A DNA stretch of 64,000 bases from Spirosoma utsteinense (GTDB taxonomy: Bacteria; Bacteroidota; Bacteroidia; Cytophagales; Spirosomataceae), in NCBI RefSeq assembly GCF_014282275.1, contig NZ_VFIA01000002.1, positions 62,001 to 126,000 on the forward strand, in the 5' to 3' direction. A model generated the notes under the pieces. That model saw nothing but the letters and a program-made list of their open reading frames with translations, was not told the origin of the DNA and did no database searches. Made by a program: the position numbers and the translations under genes. Position 1 is the first letter of the stretch; each line of letters opens with the position of its first letter. Below are positions 9,267 through 17,769 of this stretch, piece after piece.

Positions 9267-9839
9267 ATGCTCGGTGCCCTCACCCGCTGGCTGTTTAAAT
9301 TGTGGGGCTGGCGAATTGTCGGCCCGGTGCCGACCGTGCCGAAAAGTATTTGGGTCGTTGCTCCCCATTCCACCAATTGGGACTTCCCCATTGGTTTGGG
9401 TATCCGCCCAACTATCCATATCTGGATTCAGTTTCTGGCGAAAAGCTCTCTCTTTACCTGGTATTCCGGTTGGTTGTTCAGAGCGCTGGGTGGTAAACCT
9501 GTTTACCGCGATAAATCGCACAACCTGGTCGACGCCACTGTCGACGTTTTCAATCAGAGTGAGCAACTTCACATCTGTATCGCTCCCGAAGGCACCCGAG
9601 CCAACGTCAGGAAGCTAAAAACTGGATTTTACTACATTGCGCTTAAATCCGGCGTTCCCCTCATCCTGACCGGCTTCGACTGGCCTCGCAAACTCGTTCT
9701 CCTTAGCGAACCACTTTATGTTACCGGCGATTACGAGCAGGACATGAAGCCATTTTACGCATTCTTCTCGCAGGTCCAGGGGGTAAAAAAAGACTGGCTC
9801 AAGGAGTGGGAAGCTACCGGCATCATCCGTCGGGACTGA
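9267..9839 (+). CDS. PlsC-like 1-acylglycerol-3-phosphate acyltransferase family protein
   Basis: A 190-residue membrane-associated acyltransferase. The catalytic H-x4-D motif is HSTNWD at 34-39 and the acceptor-binding motif is APEGTR at 106-111, followed by LKTGFYYIALKSGVPLI as in PlsC-type proteins. The N terminus is hydrophobic and amphipathic. Family members move acyl chains to lysophospholipids or related acceptors; the acceptor here is not known. It is shorter than PlsC itself (about 240). The last 85 bp are repeated, diverged, at 10317-10398 behind inserted DNA. Confidence 0.85.
   Translation: MLGALTRWLFKLWGWRIVGPVPTVPKSIWVVAPHSTNWDFPIGLGIRPTIHIWIQFLAKSSLFTWYSGWLFRALGGKPVYRDKSHNLVDATVDVFNQSEQLHICIAPEGTRANVRKLKTGFYYIALKSGVPLILTGFDWPRKLVLLSEPLYVTGDYEQDMKPFYAFFSQVQGVKKDWLKEWEATGIIRRD
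9755..9839 (+). repeat. Acyltransferase 3' end, copy 1 (in the intact gene)
   Basis: This segment encodes the last 27 codons plus stop of the intact acyltransferase. It aligns to 10317-10398 on the same strand with five mismatches and one 3-base gap, and shares an unbroken block of about 41 identical bases. Confidence 0.9.
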
Positions 9840-9861
9840 GCGCTTAATAGAACGACTATGA

Positions 9862-10107
9862 CCTACCGATTCGACCAGCGAGGGAATAAATTTATTAACT
9901 GATGATGTAGCTCTACGCATCAACAAGCCGCTTTTCGAACCTTTCTTTGCGAATAAAGCTCAACAGACCTATGGTGTCGATGCTTATTTTCTGCTCATGG
10001 GCGAATCTGACAAGGCAAAAGAATTGTTAACTTACTGGCAGACATGGTTAGGTACAGACCGGTCTGGTTTTAACAAAGGAATTGTTGAACTAACCATAAC
10101 CTTTTGA
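9862..10107 (+). pseudogene. Start-less 81-codon coding remnant, unknown family
   Basis: An open frame of 81 codons with protein-like composition (for example INKPLFEPFFANKAQQ, LLTYWQTWLGTD and GFNKGIVELTITF). It is closed upstream by a TGA and has no ATG, GTG or TTG start near its beginning; the only internal ATG lies near 9997. It therefore looks like the 3' part of a gene whose 5' end was lost when this DNA joined the acyltransferase gene. I do not recognise the family. The next small gene starts 5 bases after its stop, so the two probably belonged to one operon. Confidence 0.5.
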
Positions 10108-10112
10108 ACGAT

Positions 10113-10295
10113 ATGCTCCTGGATGATATCAAAAAGAGAGTAGATAACCGCTCAACCAGTCAGGTTTATGAGATTGAGCAGGCTATTGAAAAGGTTACTG
10201 AGCAACAGCAGGAAAGCCCATCCACGGCTAATGAGTTAATGCTGAAAAGTTTACGCTTCCGCAAACAGAAGCTGGAGACGGAGCGTCGGGATTAG
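10113..10295 (+). CDS. 60-residue charged helical protein, unknown function
   Basis: A 60-codon frame beginning MLLDDIKKRVDNRSTSQVYE, rich in Glu, Gln, Lys and Arg, predicted fully alpha-helical and without a signal or membrane span. It starts 5 bases behind the stop of the start-less remnant, suggesting translational coupling. It lies between the two copies of the acyltransferase 3' end and so is cargo of that insertion. The size and pairing would suit a small immunity or antitoxin-type partner, but no motif supports this and no function is assigned. Confidence 0.5.
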   Translation: MLLDDIKKRVDNRSTSQVYEIEQAIEKVTEQQQESPSTANELMLKSLRFRKQKLETERRD

Positions 10296-10316
10296 CAATC
10301 ACACTTACAGCTACTC

Positions 10317-10398
10317 TTACGCATTTTCCTCGCAGGTCCAAGGAAAAAAAGATTGGCTCAAGGAGTGGGAAGCTACCGGCATCATCCGTCGGGAGTGA
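10317..10398 (+). pseudogene. Diverged second copy of the acyltransferase 3' end
   Basis: These 82 bases encode YAFSSQVQGKKDWLKEWEAT followed by GIIRRE and a stop, against YAFFSQVQGVKKDWLKEWEA and TGIIRRD in the intact gene. The homology stops abruptly upstream. The differences are silent changes, two substitutions and one missing codon, so this end diverged under selection as part of a working gene before being left here. It marks the distal edge of the inserted segment. Confidence 0.85.
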
Positions 10399-10518
10399 AG
10401 TTTGACCAGGTGAGAAAGGGAAGTTTCATAAACCCAGAGCCGACAATTTTGTTGGATTCATACTGCCTGTTATCTTCACCGAACCGGTGATGAAGGCACG
10501 TCTAACTCCTCAAACGTT

Positions 10519-10890
10519 ATGTCGACTGGAAATAAAGTAACCAGCATTCTGTTTAACAAATGCCCACGCTGCCTGCAAGGCGACTTCTTCATTACAAAAG
10601 GTGCGTTTAGCCGGGGATTCGACAAGATGCATGATCGTTGCCCGCATTGTAATCTGAATTATATGCCCGAACCCGGTTTTTATTGGGCCTCCATGTTCGT
10701 CAGCTACGCCCTTTACACGGTTTATATCCTGCTCACGTTTTTCGTTGTGGTAAACTGGCTGAAAGTCGATCTGACGTATTACCTGATCGGACTGGTTCCT
10801 ACATTGATCCTGTTGACACCTTACTTCTTCCGGCTGGCGCGACGCACCTGGCTGAATATATTTGTGGCCCCTGACCCGACTAAAATTTAA
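10519..10890 (+). CDS. DUF983 zinc-ribbon membrane protein
   Basis: A 123-residue protein of the DUF983 family. Two CxxC pairs (CPRC at 15-18 and CPHC near 40) form a likely zinc ribbon at the N terminus. Two membrane helices follow (about 52-75 and 80-102), and the end is a conserved RLARRTWLNIFV motif. Members are common in Bacteroidota and Alphaproteobacteria and have no proven role. It lies just beyond the acyltransferase 3' fragment and converges with lpxB. Confidence 0.9.
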   Translation: MSTGNKVTSILFNKCPRCLQGDFFITKGAFSRGFDKMHDRCPHCNLNYMPEPGFYWASMFVSYALYTVYILLTFFVVVNWLKVDLTYYLIGLVPTLILLTPYFFRLARRTWLNIFVAPDPTKI

Positions 10891-10915
10891 GTATAGGTTG
10901 AGCCACACCGGCTGC

Positions 10916-12040
10916 TTAAGGCGTTTTCAGCATTGCCTGCAGCGCCGTTACCATCGCCCGGCCGGCCCTTCCCGACGCACCTGGTTCACCCATTTTCTGG
11001 CGGACTTCATCGTAACCCGCCAGTTGCGCATTCCGATTGGGGCCTCCTGGTAAAATTGCCTGCAGTTCAGCCGAAACCCGATCCGGTGTGCAGTCGTAAA
11101 TAAGTTCAGGTACTACCGATCGGTCGGCGATCAGGTTCACCAGCGACAGAAACGGCACCGTCAGAATACGCTTGCCGATTTCATACCACCACCGGGCCGT
11201 TTTGTAACACACGACCTGTGGCACCTTGAACAAGCCCGTTTCCAGCGTAGCCGTTCCTGATGTGACAAGAGCTGCCGTAGCCACATGAAGCAGGTCATAG
11301 GCCGAATCGCCGACACGTCGTACAGCGGGATAGGCCGCCATAAGGTCATCATATAGTGTTTCCGGCAGATTACTTACCGTACCAACCACAAACTGACAGG
11401 CTGGAAACGAACGTGTTGCGGCCAGCATAACAGGAAGCATAGCCGTGATTTCCTGACGACGGCTACCCGGTAGCAGCGCAATAACGGGTGACTGATCCAG
11501 ACCAAGTTTCTGCCGAAAATCAGGATCGGGATGAAAGTCGGCAAGAGCATCCAGAAGTGGATTCCCAACATACTCGACCTCATAACCGTAGTTGGCGAAA
11601 AAAGCCGTTTCGAACGGTAGAATAGTAAACAATCGGTCTACACTCGCCTTGATATTGCGCGCCCGACCGGGATTCCAGGCCCATACTTTAGGAGAGATGT
11701 AATAAAAGACCCGGATACCGTGCTTCTTGGCAAAACGAGCCATGCGCAGGTTGAACCCCGCATAGTCGATCAGGATCAATACGTCGGGACGATGGGCGAG
11801 CAAATCGGCCTGGCACTCGCGCATGATCCGGCGAATAGTACCCAGATTTTTAGCTACCTCCAGAAACCCCATAAATGCCATCTGGCGATAATGGCGAACC
11901 AGTACAGATCCGGCCGCTTCCATCTGCTCGCCACCATAGGCCCGACAATGAGCGTCGGGATCATGCTGATGGATAGCTCGGATTAGGTTGGCGCCGTGCA
12001 GGTCTCCGGAACGCTCACCGGCAATGAGGTAGTAGGTCAT
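10916..12040 (-). CDS. lpxB: Lipid-A-disaccharide synthase
   Basis: A 374-residue GT19 glycosyltransferase that joins lipid X to UDP-2,3-diacylglucosamine to give the lipid A disaccharide at the inner membrane. Visible motifs are LIAGERSGDLHGANLIRAI at the N terminus, YYISPKVWAWNPGRARNIK near 120, the ALLPGSRRQEI nucleotide-binding region and LVTSGTATLET near 270. The start at 12040 (MTYYLIAGERSGD) is preferred over an ATG 10 codons upstream because family members start at this strand. It begins 7 bp after the stop of the QueD-like gene, so the two form an operon. Confidence 0.95.
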   Translation of the reverse strand: MTYYLIAGERSGDLHGANLIRAIHQHDPDAHCRAYGGEQMEAAGSVLVRHYRQMAFMGFLEVAKNLGTIRRIMRECQADLLAHRPDVLILIDYAGFNLRMARFAKKHGIRVFYYISPKVWAWNPGRARNIKASVDRLFTILPFETAFFANYGYEVEYVGNPLLDALADFHPDPDFRQKLGLDQSPVIALLPGSRRQEITAMLPVMLAATRSFPACQFVVGTVSNLPETLYDDLMAAYPAVRRVGDSAYDLLHVATAALVTSGTATLETGLFKVPQVVCYKTARWWYEIGKRILTVPFLSLVNLIADRSVVPELIYDCTPDRVSAELQAILPGGPNRNAQLAGYDEVRQKMGEPGASGRAGRAMVTALQAMLKTP

Positions 12041-12047
12041 AGTCCGG

Positions 12048-12464
12048 TCATTCGCCGAAATAATCGACAAAATTTTTCGGTGTCTCGTAGAGACGAAGCT
12101 GATGCAGGTGGGCTTCGGTAACAGGGGCCAGGGCGCGTTCGATGATTTTCCAGATTTCCATGATAAAAATCTCGCAGCTCGCCATTTTACCCTGCATGAA
12201 ATCTACGTCGAGATTCAGGTTTTTATGATCGACCTTCTCAATGACTTCACGCTTGACGATGTCGCCCAGCAGTTTCAGGTCAATGACGAAGCCGGTGTCG
12301 GGATTAGGCTCTCCCTTGACCGTGACGATCAACTCAAAATTATGTCCATGCCAGTTTGCGTTGGCACAGGGACCAAAAACTTCCTTGTTGCGCTCATCGG
12401 TCCAAGCCGGATTATAGAGCCTGTGAGCCGCATTGAAATGCTCGATTCTATTGATATATACCAT
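12048..12464 (-). CDS. queD: 6-carboxytetrahydropterin synthase / 6-pyruvoyl-tetrahydropterin synthase family
   Basis: A 138-residue T-fold enzyme. The zinc ligands His14, His39 and His41 (AAHRL, NWHGHNF) and the catalytic Cys33 (FGPCANANWHGH) are all present, as is the C-terminal LRLYETP motif with the substrate-anchoring Glu. QueD makes 6-carboxytetrahydropterin for queuosine and other 7-deazaguanines; the pterin-synthase role is the alternative, since both activities occur in the family. It is followed closely by lpxB, whose function is unrelated. Confidence 0.88.
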   Translation of the reverse strand: MVYINRIEHFNAAHRLYNPAWTDERNKEVFGPCANANWHGHNFELIVTVKGEPNPDTGFVIDLKLLGDIVKREVIEKVDHKNLNLDVDFMQGKMASCEIFIMEIWKIIERALAPVTEAHLHQLRLYETPKNFVDYFGE

Positions 12465-12517
12465 TTCTCTGGTTTAGAATGGCGGTTGCCAGAAACGCCG
12501 GTGTCAACATGAAAAGA

Positions 12518-12525
12518 CAAAGGTA
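12518..12525 (-). promoter_or_regulatory. Likely -7 box for queD-lpxB
   Basis: The minus strand reads TACCTTTG, an exact TAnnTTTG match, about 55 bases before the queD start. A clear TTG -33 element at the expected distance was not found. Confidence 0.35.
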
Positions 12526-12725
12526 CAAACTGTTAAGACGGTATAAAAAGTTGTGGTTGAACCTACAACTAACGGCCCTATCTATTCTAAGAATAACACA
12601 ATTTAATCCCGAAAAACCCTAGTCAATTTGTAGCTTTAAATCCTTTAACTTTACAGCCAATTTCGCCAGGTATAGCTCGCATAGCATCCAAATTATTCAG
12701 GAAACACGTTTACGACCACCAGTTT

Positions 12726-13691
12726 ATGATCATTGTCACGGGAGCCGCTGGTTTCATAGGGAGTTGCCTGATTGGGAAACTGAATCAGGAAAACTTCAAT
12801 TTTATCATTGCTGTCGATGATTTCTCGCATCCAGAGAAAGAAGCGAATCTAGCCGGTAAGCGTATCCAGGAACGGGTAGACCGTGAAGTCTTTTTCGACT
12901 GGCTCGATCAGAATAATCAGGAGGTTGAATTCATTTTTCATATTGGTGCCCGGACAGATACCACTGAGTTTGACCGGCATATTTTTGAGCATCTGAACGT
13001 CGAATATTCCAAACAGATCTGGAATCGCTGTATCGAATACCAGATTCCGCTTGTCTATGCTTCCTCGGCTGCGACCTATGGACTGGGTGAGTTTGGCTAC
13101 GACGATAACGAGTCGATCATTCCGCAGCTGAAACCACTCAACCCTTACGGCGACTCCAAAAATGAATTCGATATCTGGGCACTGGAGCAGGAACGCAAGC
13201 CGTTCTTCTGGGCGGGTCTGAAGTTCTTCAACGTATATGGGCCTAATGAATACCACAAAGGCCGGATGGCATCGGTGATTTTCCATGCCCACAAACAGAT
13301 CTGTAATGCGGGCGAAATGAAGCTGTTCCGCTCACACAATCCTGATTTTGCCGATGGCGAGCAGATGCGTGACTTCGTTTACGTGAAAGATGTAGTTGAA
13401 GTTTGTTCGTTCCTGATGCACCACCGTCGCCATTCGGGTATCTATAACCTCGGTAGCGGCAAAGCCCGTACCTTCCACGATCTGGCCACGAATACGTTCC
13501 ACGCCCTGGGTCTCGATCCCACCATCAGCTTCGTCGATACCCCCGCCGACATCCGCGACAAATACCAGTATTTCACCCAGGCTAACATGGCCAAGCTTCG
13601 CTCTATCGGCTACGAACGTCCCTTCCATACGCTGGAAGAAGGTATTGCCGATTATGTAGGCAACTACCTCAAAGAGAGTAAGTATTTGTAG
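12726..13691 (+). CDS. hldD: ADP-L-glycero-D-manno-heptose-6-epimerase
   Basis: A 321-residue short-chain epimerase of the extended SDR family that makes ADP-L-glycero-D-manno-heptose for the lipopolysaccharide inner core. The nucleotide-binding motif is TGAAGFIGS at 5-13, the catalytic serine region is VYASSAATYG and the YxxxK pair is in NPYGDSKNEFD. HldD-specific segments are FHIGARTDTTE, FFNVYGPNEYHKGRMASV and the C-terminal region with DTPADIRDKYQYFTQA. It is preceded by about 260 bp of AT-rich leader and followed by a terminator. The other heptose genes are not in the window. Confidence 0.95.
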   Translation: MIIVTGAAGFIGSCLIGKLNQENFNFIIAVDDFSHPEKEANLAGKRIQERVDREVFFDWLDQNNQEVEFIFHIGARTDTTEFDRHIFEHLNVEYSKQIWNRCIEYQIPLVYASSAATYGLGEFGYDDNESIIPQLKPLNPYGDSKNEFDIWALEQERKPFFWAGLKFFNVYGPNEYHKGRMASVIFHAHKQICNAGEMKLFRSHNPDFADGEQMRDFVYVKDVVEVCSFLMHHRRHSGIYNLGSGKARTFHDLATNTFHALGLDPTISFVDTPADIRDKYQYFTQANMAKLRSIGYERPFHTLEEGIADYVGNYLKESKYL

Positions 13692-13754
13692 GGCGTTGTA
13701 GGTAAGCAAGCGACAAAGCCCGATCTACCTTTCTGCTGTTTCGATATCAGTCTG

Positions 13755-13787
13755 CACCACTAGCCGATCAACCGGTAGTGGTGTTTT
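13755..13787 (+). terminator. Rho-independent terminator after hldD
   Basis: CACCACTAGCCG pairs with CGGTAGTGGTG apart from one bulged base, and four T residues follow. Confidence 0.65.
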
Positions 13788-13790
13788 GCG

Positions 13791-14162
13791 TTACCACTTT
13801 TTAAAGATGAAAAATACCGCAATCACCAGAAACACAAACCCAACCAGGTGATTCCATGCGAGTTTGTCGGTTTTAAAGATAAAGACGGTGATAAGGGTGA
13901 AAACCGTCAGCGAAACGGCCTCCTGAATCGTTTTTAGCTGGAATAGTGAAAACGGGCCACCTGTCTCCTCGGACCCGAGCCGGTTGGCTGGCACCTGAAA
14001 GATGTACTCGAAAAATGCCAGTCCCCAGCTCAGCATAATGATACCAAAAATGGAGAGTTTCGCCAGCATGGGAAATTGCTTTAGCTGGAGATGGCCGTAC
14101 CAGGCCAGGGTCATGAAGACATTCGATAACGTGAGCAGTAAAATGCAATACAGGGCTTTCAT
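13791..14162 (-). CDS. DUF486 (DMT-superfamily) membrane protein
   Basis: A 123-residue protein of the DUF486 family with four predicted membrane helices, related in topology to small multidrug-resistance and EamA half-transporters. Recognisable segments are LTLSNVFMTLAWYGHL, FFEYIFQVPANRLG and QLKTIQEAVSLTVFTLI, all family hallmarks. The substrate is unknown. It lies between hldD (convergent) and the subtilisin gene (same strand, 66 bp upstream). Confidence 0.9.
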   Translation of the reverse strand: MKALYCILLLTLSNVFMTLAWYGHLQLKQFPMLAKLSIFGIIMLSWGLAFFEYIFQVPANRLGSEETGGPFSLFQLKTIQEAVSLTVFTLITVFIFKTDKLAWNHLVGFVFLVIAVFFIFKKW

Positions 14163-14228
14163 GGAACGATACGTGTTGGTTATAATGCCCTCACCGGAAC
14201 GCCGGGGCGGTCCGGCGAGGGATGTTCC

Positions 14229-15842
14229 CTACTCCCAAATGACCTCGATAACTTCCTGCTTCAGGTCGATGGTCGTCTGTTTTTCGCCCGTCGCCCGGCG
14301 CAGTGTCAGCTGGCCATTGGTGACCTTGGCGGCTTCCTGCTGGATGACGTGGGTTGCGTCTTTCTTGTGAAAGATCGAAGCCGTCGTTTCCGGTGTGGTA
14401 ACCGGGACAGTGACCGTCTTGCCGGGTGCTTTTACCAACCGGGACGTAGCGGGCATGGGCTGGTTTTTGAGCAACGCAATTGCCCGTGACGCCTGGGGTA
14501 CGCCATAGCCGACGTAATTATTTCCGTAGGGATAGAGGTGCGATGATTTTTCGATGAGTTCCATAACCTCCTTGTTGGTTAGCTTCGGGTTAGCCTGCAT
14601 CACACAGGCGGCAAAACCCGTAATCACCGGTGCTGACAGCGACGTACCGTACAGCGAAAAACACGAAACATTGGGTTTCAGATAAGGCAGACTCTCGGGG
14701 CCGATGCTGCTATAGCCGATACGGTTCCAGAGTTTGGAATTAGTCGCGCCAATAGCCAGCACACCCTGCGCATCGGCGGGGGTGCTGATGATGCGCCACG
14801 AGCGATCTTCGCCTTCATTGCCAGCCGATACAATGACCAGAATCCCCTTTTTGTCTGCGGCAATCTGCGCAGCCCGGCTAATCAGGCTGGTGTGGCCATC
14901 CATCTGGCTCGGCGCGTAGTTGTCTTTGGGATTGCTCATGCCCTTGGCATACCCCAGCGAGGTATTGATAAGCCGAACACCCAGGCTATCCATCCACTCC
15001 ATGGCTGCTACCCAGTTATCTTCTTCGCCCCGGTACTCGCGGTTGCCCTGGTCGGTACGGGCCAGGTAGAACTTGGCATCGGTAGCCAGTCCGTACTGCA
15101 CATTCTCGCCGGGATCGTTTCCCGCAATGGCCGCCAGCACTTCGGTACCATGGAAATCAGACATGGTCTCGAGCGTTCGGAAGAGTTGCCCGTGGGTCTT
15201 CTTGTCGTTCACATAATCCCGTACCTGATTGACACCCTCCCGGGCAAAAATGTGCTTGAGCGCGCTCACCGAGTCGGCACCGAAAAACCCGGCATCGATA
15301 ACGCCGATGGTTACAAACCGTCCTGTCAGGCCCGCCTTCGCAAAGTCCGGTGCCTGTATCTGGGTCATGACCGGTGCCAGCATCGGGTTGACTTCATCCG
15401 ACTTGGCGGGGTGCGTAAGCGATGTGATAATGATAGCCGGGTCGATGGTGACGATCGATTTTACGAACGGCAACGTCGATACCTGAGCATACTGCTCTGT
15501 CGTCAACCGGGCCGATACGGCATTCAGCCAGCGTGACTGACAAACGGGCTCCACGCCTATCTGCTGCAACTGCTTCAGGTAAGCCCCCGAAACCGGCCGG
15601 TCTGTATCATCGACGGACAGGGCCTGCTCATACCGACGGGCCAGCGCGGCAGCGGACAGGGCCGGCGCTGTCGATTGATCCTTCGAATCGAGTAAAATCC
15701 AGTACTTGGGCCGGGCCACACCTGGCTGGCTTGTGGTCCGGGCAGCTGGGTCCCCGTTGATAGAGGTCGGCAGGCCAACGCCTGGTCGAGCGTATCCCGA
15801 CACAAACGTCAGGCAGAGCAGAACAATAAGTCGAACGATCAT
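14229..15842 (-). CDS. S8-family (subtilisin-like) secreted serine peptidase
   Basis: A 537-residue exported peptidase. An N-terminal signal segment (MIVRLIVLLCLTFVSGYA) is followed by an inhibitor-like propeptide to about 150. The catalytic triad is Asp183 (GVIDAGFFG), His231 (DFHGTEVLAAIAG) and Ser401 (YGTSLSAPVITGF), with the oxyanion-hole Asn342 in SAGNEG. The C-terminal 60-70 residues after the peptidase domain lack a clear type IX sorting motif. Substrates are unknown; a role in protein scavenging or processing of exported proteins is typical of Cytophagales. It is transcribed away from pepP. Confidence 0.93.
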   Translation of the reverse strand: MIVRLIVLLCLTFVSGYARPGVGLPTSINGDPAARTTSQPGVARPKYWILLDSKDQSTAPALSAAALARRYEQALSVDDTDRPVSGAYLKQLQQIGVEPVCQSRWLNAVSARLTTEQYAQVSTLPFVKSIVTIDPAIIITSLTHPAKSDEVNPMLAPVMTQIQAPDFAKAGLTGRFVTIGVIDAGFFGADSVSALKHIFAREGVNQVRDYVNDKKTHGQLFRTLETMSDFHGTEVLAAIAGNDPGENVQYGLATDAKFYLARTDQGNREYRGEEDNWVAAMEWMDSLGVRLINTSLGYAKGMSNPKDNYAPSQMDGHTSLISRAAQIAADKKGILVIVSAGNEGEDRSWRIISTPADAQGVLAIGATNSKLWNRIGYSSIGPESLPYLKPNVSCFSLYGTSLSAPVITGFAACVMQANPKLTNKEVMELIEKSSHLYPYGNNYVGYGVPQASRAIALLKNQPMPATSRLVKAPGKTVTVPVTTPETTASIFHKKDATHVIQQEAAKVTNGQLTLRRATGEKQTTIDLKQEVIEVIWE

Positions 15843-15977
15843 AGAGGTTAAGAAAACGATTGCAAACGGGCTTCAGTAAAGCCGTCTAAGAAGTTAAACG
15901 CAGGAAGACCCAAAAACTCCTGCGCCTTTTGGTTTTCTTTGCAAACTTAATCACGAACGCCCTGTAACAACCCCGCT

Positions 15978-17279
15978 ATGCGCTATTTCCCCATAGACAA
16001 CCAACTCTTCGTTCAGAACCGGCAGCGGCTCACCGCCCTGCTGAAACCTAAATCGCTGGTTGTTGTCAACGCCAACGACATCATGCCTACCAATGCTGAT
16101 GGCACCATGGTTTTCCGGCAAAACAACGATCTGTTCTACCTTACCGGCGTCGATCAGGAGGAAACGCGGCTCCTGCTATTTCCTGATCACCCCGACCCAA
16201 AATTCCGCGAGGTGCTATTTCTGCGCGAAACCAGCGAACTGATCGAGATCTGGGAAGGGCACAAGCTCACCAAAGCCGAAGTGGAAGAGGTGACCGGTAT
16301 TGCGCAGAAGCAGGTCTACTGGACCAGTCAGTTTGAGCAGATACTCGGGCAGATGGTTTACGAAGCGGAGTACGTATACCTCAACACCAACGAGCACACC
16401 CGCGCCGACGTGGCCGTTCAAACCCGCGACGCCCGCTACATCGATACCTTCCGGCAGCAGTATCCGTTGCACCACCTGGAACGGCTGGCTCCTCTTATGC
16501 ATCACCTGCGGGCCATTAAGCACCCGCAGGAAATGGCACTGCTGCAAACGGCCATCGACATTACCGACACCATGTTCCGGCGGTTGCTCGGGTTCATTAA
16601 GCCGGGTGTTTGGGAGTACGAGATCGAAGCCGAGATGATGCACGAGTTCATCCGGAACCGGTCGCGGGGAGCCGCCTATACCCCCATTATCGCATCGGGA
16701 GCCAATGCCTGCGTCTTGCATTACATCGACAACAGCGCCCAATGCCAGGCCGGTGATGTGATTCTGCTCGACATCGGGGCCGAGTACGCCAATTACAACG
16801 CCGACATGACCCGGTCGGTACCGGTGAGCGGGCGATTCACCGATCGGCAGCGGGCCGTTTACGAAGCCGTCCTGCGTGTTATGAACGAGGCCAAACAAAT
16901 GCTGCGTCCCGGTAACCTCTGGGACGAGTACCACCGCGAAGTGGGTAAGGTAATGGAGTCGGAGCTGATCGGCCTGGGCCTGCTGGATCGCACGGCCGTA
17001 GCCAACCAAAACCCCGATGCACCCTTGTACAAGAAATACTTCATGCACGGAACGTCTCACTTTCTGGGTCTCGACGTTCACGATGTGGGGAACAAATACC
17101 GAAAAATGGAACCGGGTATGGTGTTTACAGTCGAGCCCGGCATTTACATCCGCGAGGAAAATCTCGGCATACGGCTGGAAAACAATGTTGTCATCACCGA
17201 ATCCGGCAACACCGACCTGATGGCCAATATCCCCGTCGAAGCCGACGCCATCGAAGAATTAATGAATTCAAAGCAGTGA
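15978..17279 (+). CDS. pepP: Xaa-Pro aminopeptidase (M24B)
   Basis: A 433-residue metallopeptidase that removes N-terminal residues preceding proline. The N-terminal creatinase-like domain covers about 1-170 (FRQNNDLFYLTGVDQEET). The catalytic pita-bread domain from about 175 holds the dimetal ligands in LLDIGAEYANYNADMTRS, HGTSHFLGLDVHD, FTVEPGIYI and IRLENNVVI. Length matches PepP. It is monocistronic and followed by a long repeat-filled region. Confidence 0.95.
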   Translation: MRYFPIDNQLFVQNRQRLTALLKPKSLVVVNANDIMPTNADGTMVFRQNNDLFYLTGVDQEETRLLLFPDHPDPKFREVLFLRETSELIEIWEGHKLTKAEVEEVTGIAQKQVYWTSQFEQILGQMVYEAEYVYLNTNEHTRADVAVQTRDARYIDTFRQQYPLHHLERLAPLMHHLRAIKHPQEMALLQTAIDITDTMFRRLLGFIKPGVWEYEIEAEMMHEFIRNRSRGAAYTPIIASGANACVLHYIDNSAQCQAGDVILLDIGAEYANYNADMTRSVPVSGRFTDRQRAVYEAVLRVMNEAKQMLRPGNLWDEYHREVGKVMESELIGLGLLDRTAVANQNPDAPLYKKYFMHGTSHFLGLDVHDVGNKYRKMEPGMVFTVEPGIYIREENLGIRLENNVVITESGNTDLMANIPVEADAIEELMNSKQ

Positions 17280-17283
17280 TTCG

Positions 17284-17723
17284 TGCCCATTTCCACCCGT
17301 GCCGTAGGTACCCAACAGCGCAGTCGGTAGGCCGGGTGCATATTCCCGCCCGCCCCGTAGGGGCATAACAGCGCAGCGTCGGTAGAGCGTCGGTAGAAAA
17401 GGCATATATTCCCACCCGTGCCGTAGGTACGGCACAGCGCAGCGTCGGTAGCAACGGTAGCATGTTTTTGACGATCATTCTACCATGTCGTAGGTCCGGC
17501 ACAGATTGTTCCGTACCTACGGCACGGCAACCGGATGAAATCGTTGCGTTCGTTGCTACCGACGCTGCGCTGTTACGCCCCTACGGGGCACGGGCGGAAA
17601 TATGCACACGATTCATCGTTGCTACCGACTCTACGCTGTTTCGTACCTACGGCACGGGCGGGGATGGACACGATTTACCGTTGCTACCGACGCTGCGCTG
17701 TTGAGCCCCTATGGGGCTTTGCG
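17284..17723. repeat. Cluster of GTAGGTACGG/GCGTCGGTAG repeats in both orientations
   Basis: The 490 bp between pepP and the GH53 gene hold no plausible gene. They consist of related units of roughly 45-60 bp. Forward units lie near 17284-17330, 17331-17385 and 17401-17460 and contain CCGTAGG, then CAGCGCAG(CG)TCGGTAG. Reverse-complement units lie near 17551-17605, 17617-17667 and 17688-17723 and contain GCTACCGACGCTGCGCTGTT. A central forward/reverse pair spans about 17480-17535. Left and right halves can therefore pair into a very large hairpin. Frames read through this DNA give artefactual peptides such as LLPTLRC. It looks like a dispersed intergenic repeat family that has multiplied locally. 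Confidence 0.85.
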
Positions 17724-17769
17724 TTTGAATACAAACCATATTTTCTGATTAATACACCTCATCAACGTT

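Noticed and set aside
17284-17723. Possible CRISPR array
   Set aside because: Units occur in both orientations, differ in length and lack unique spacers of even size; no cas gene is nearby.
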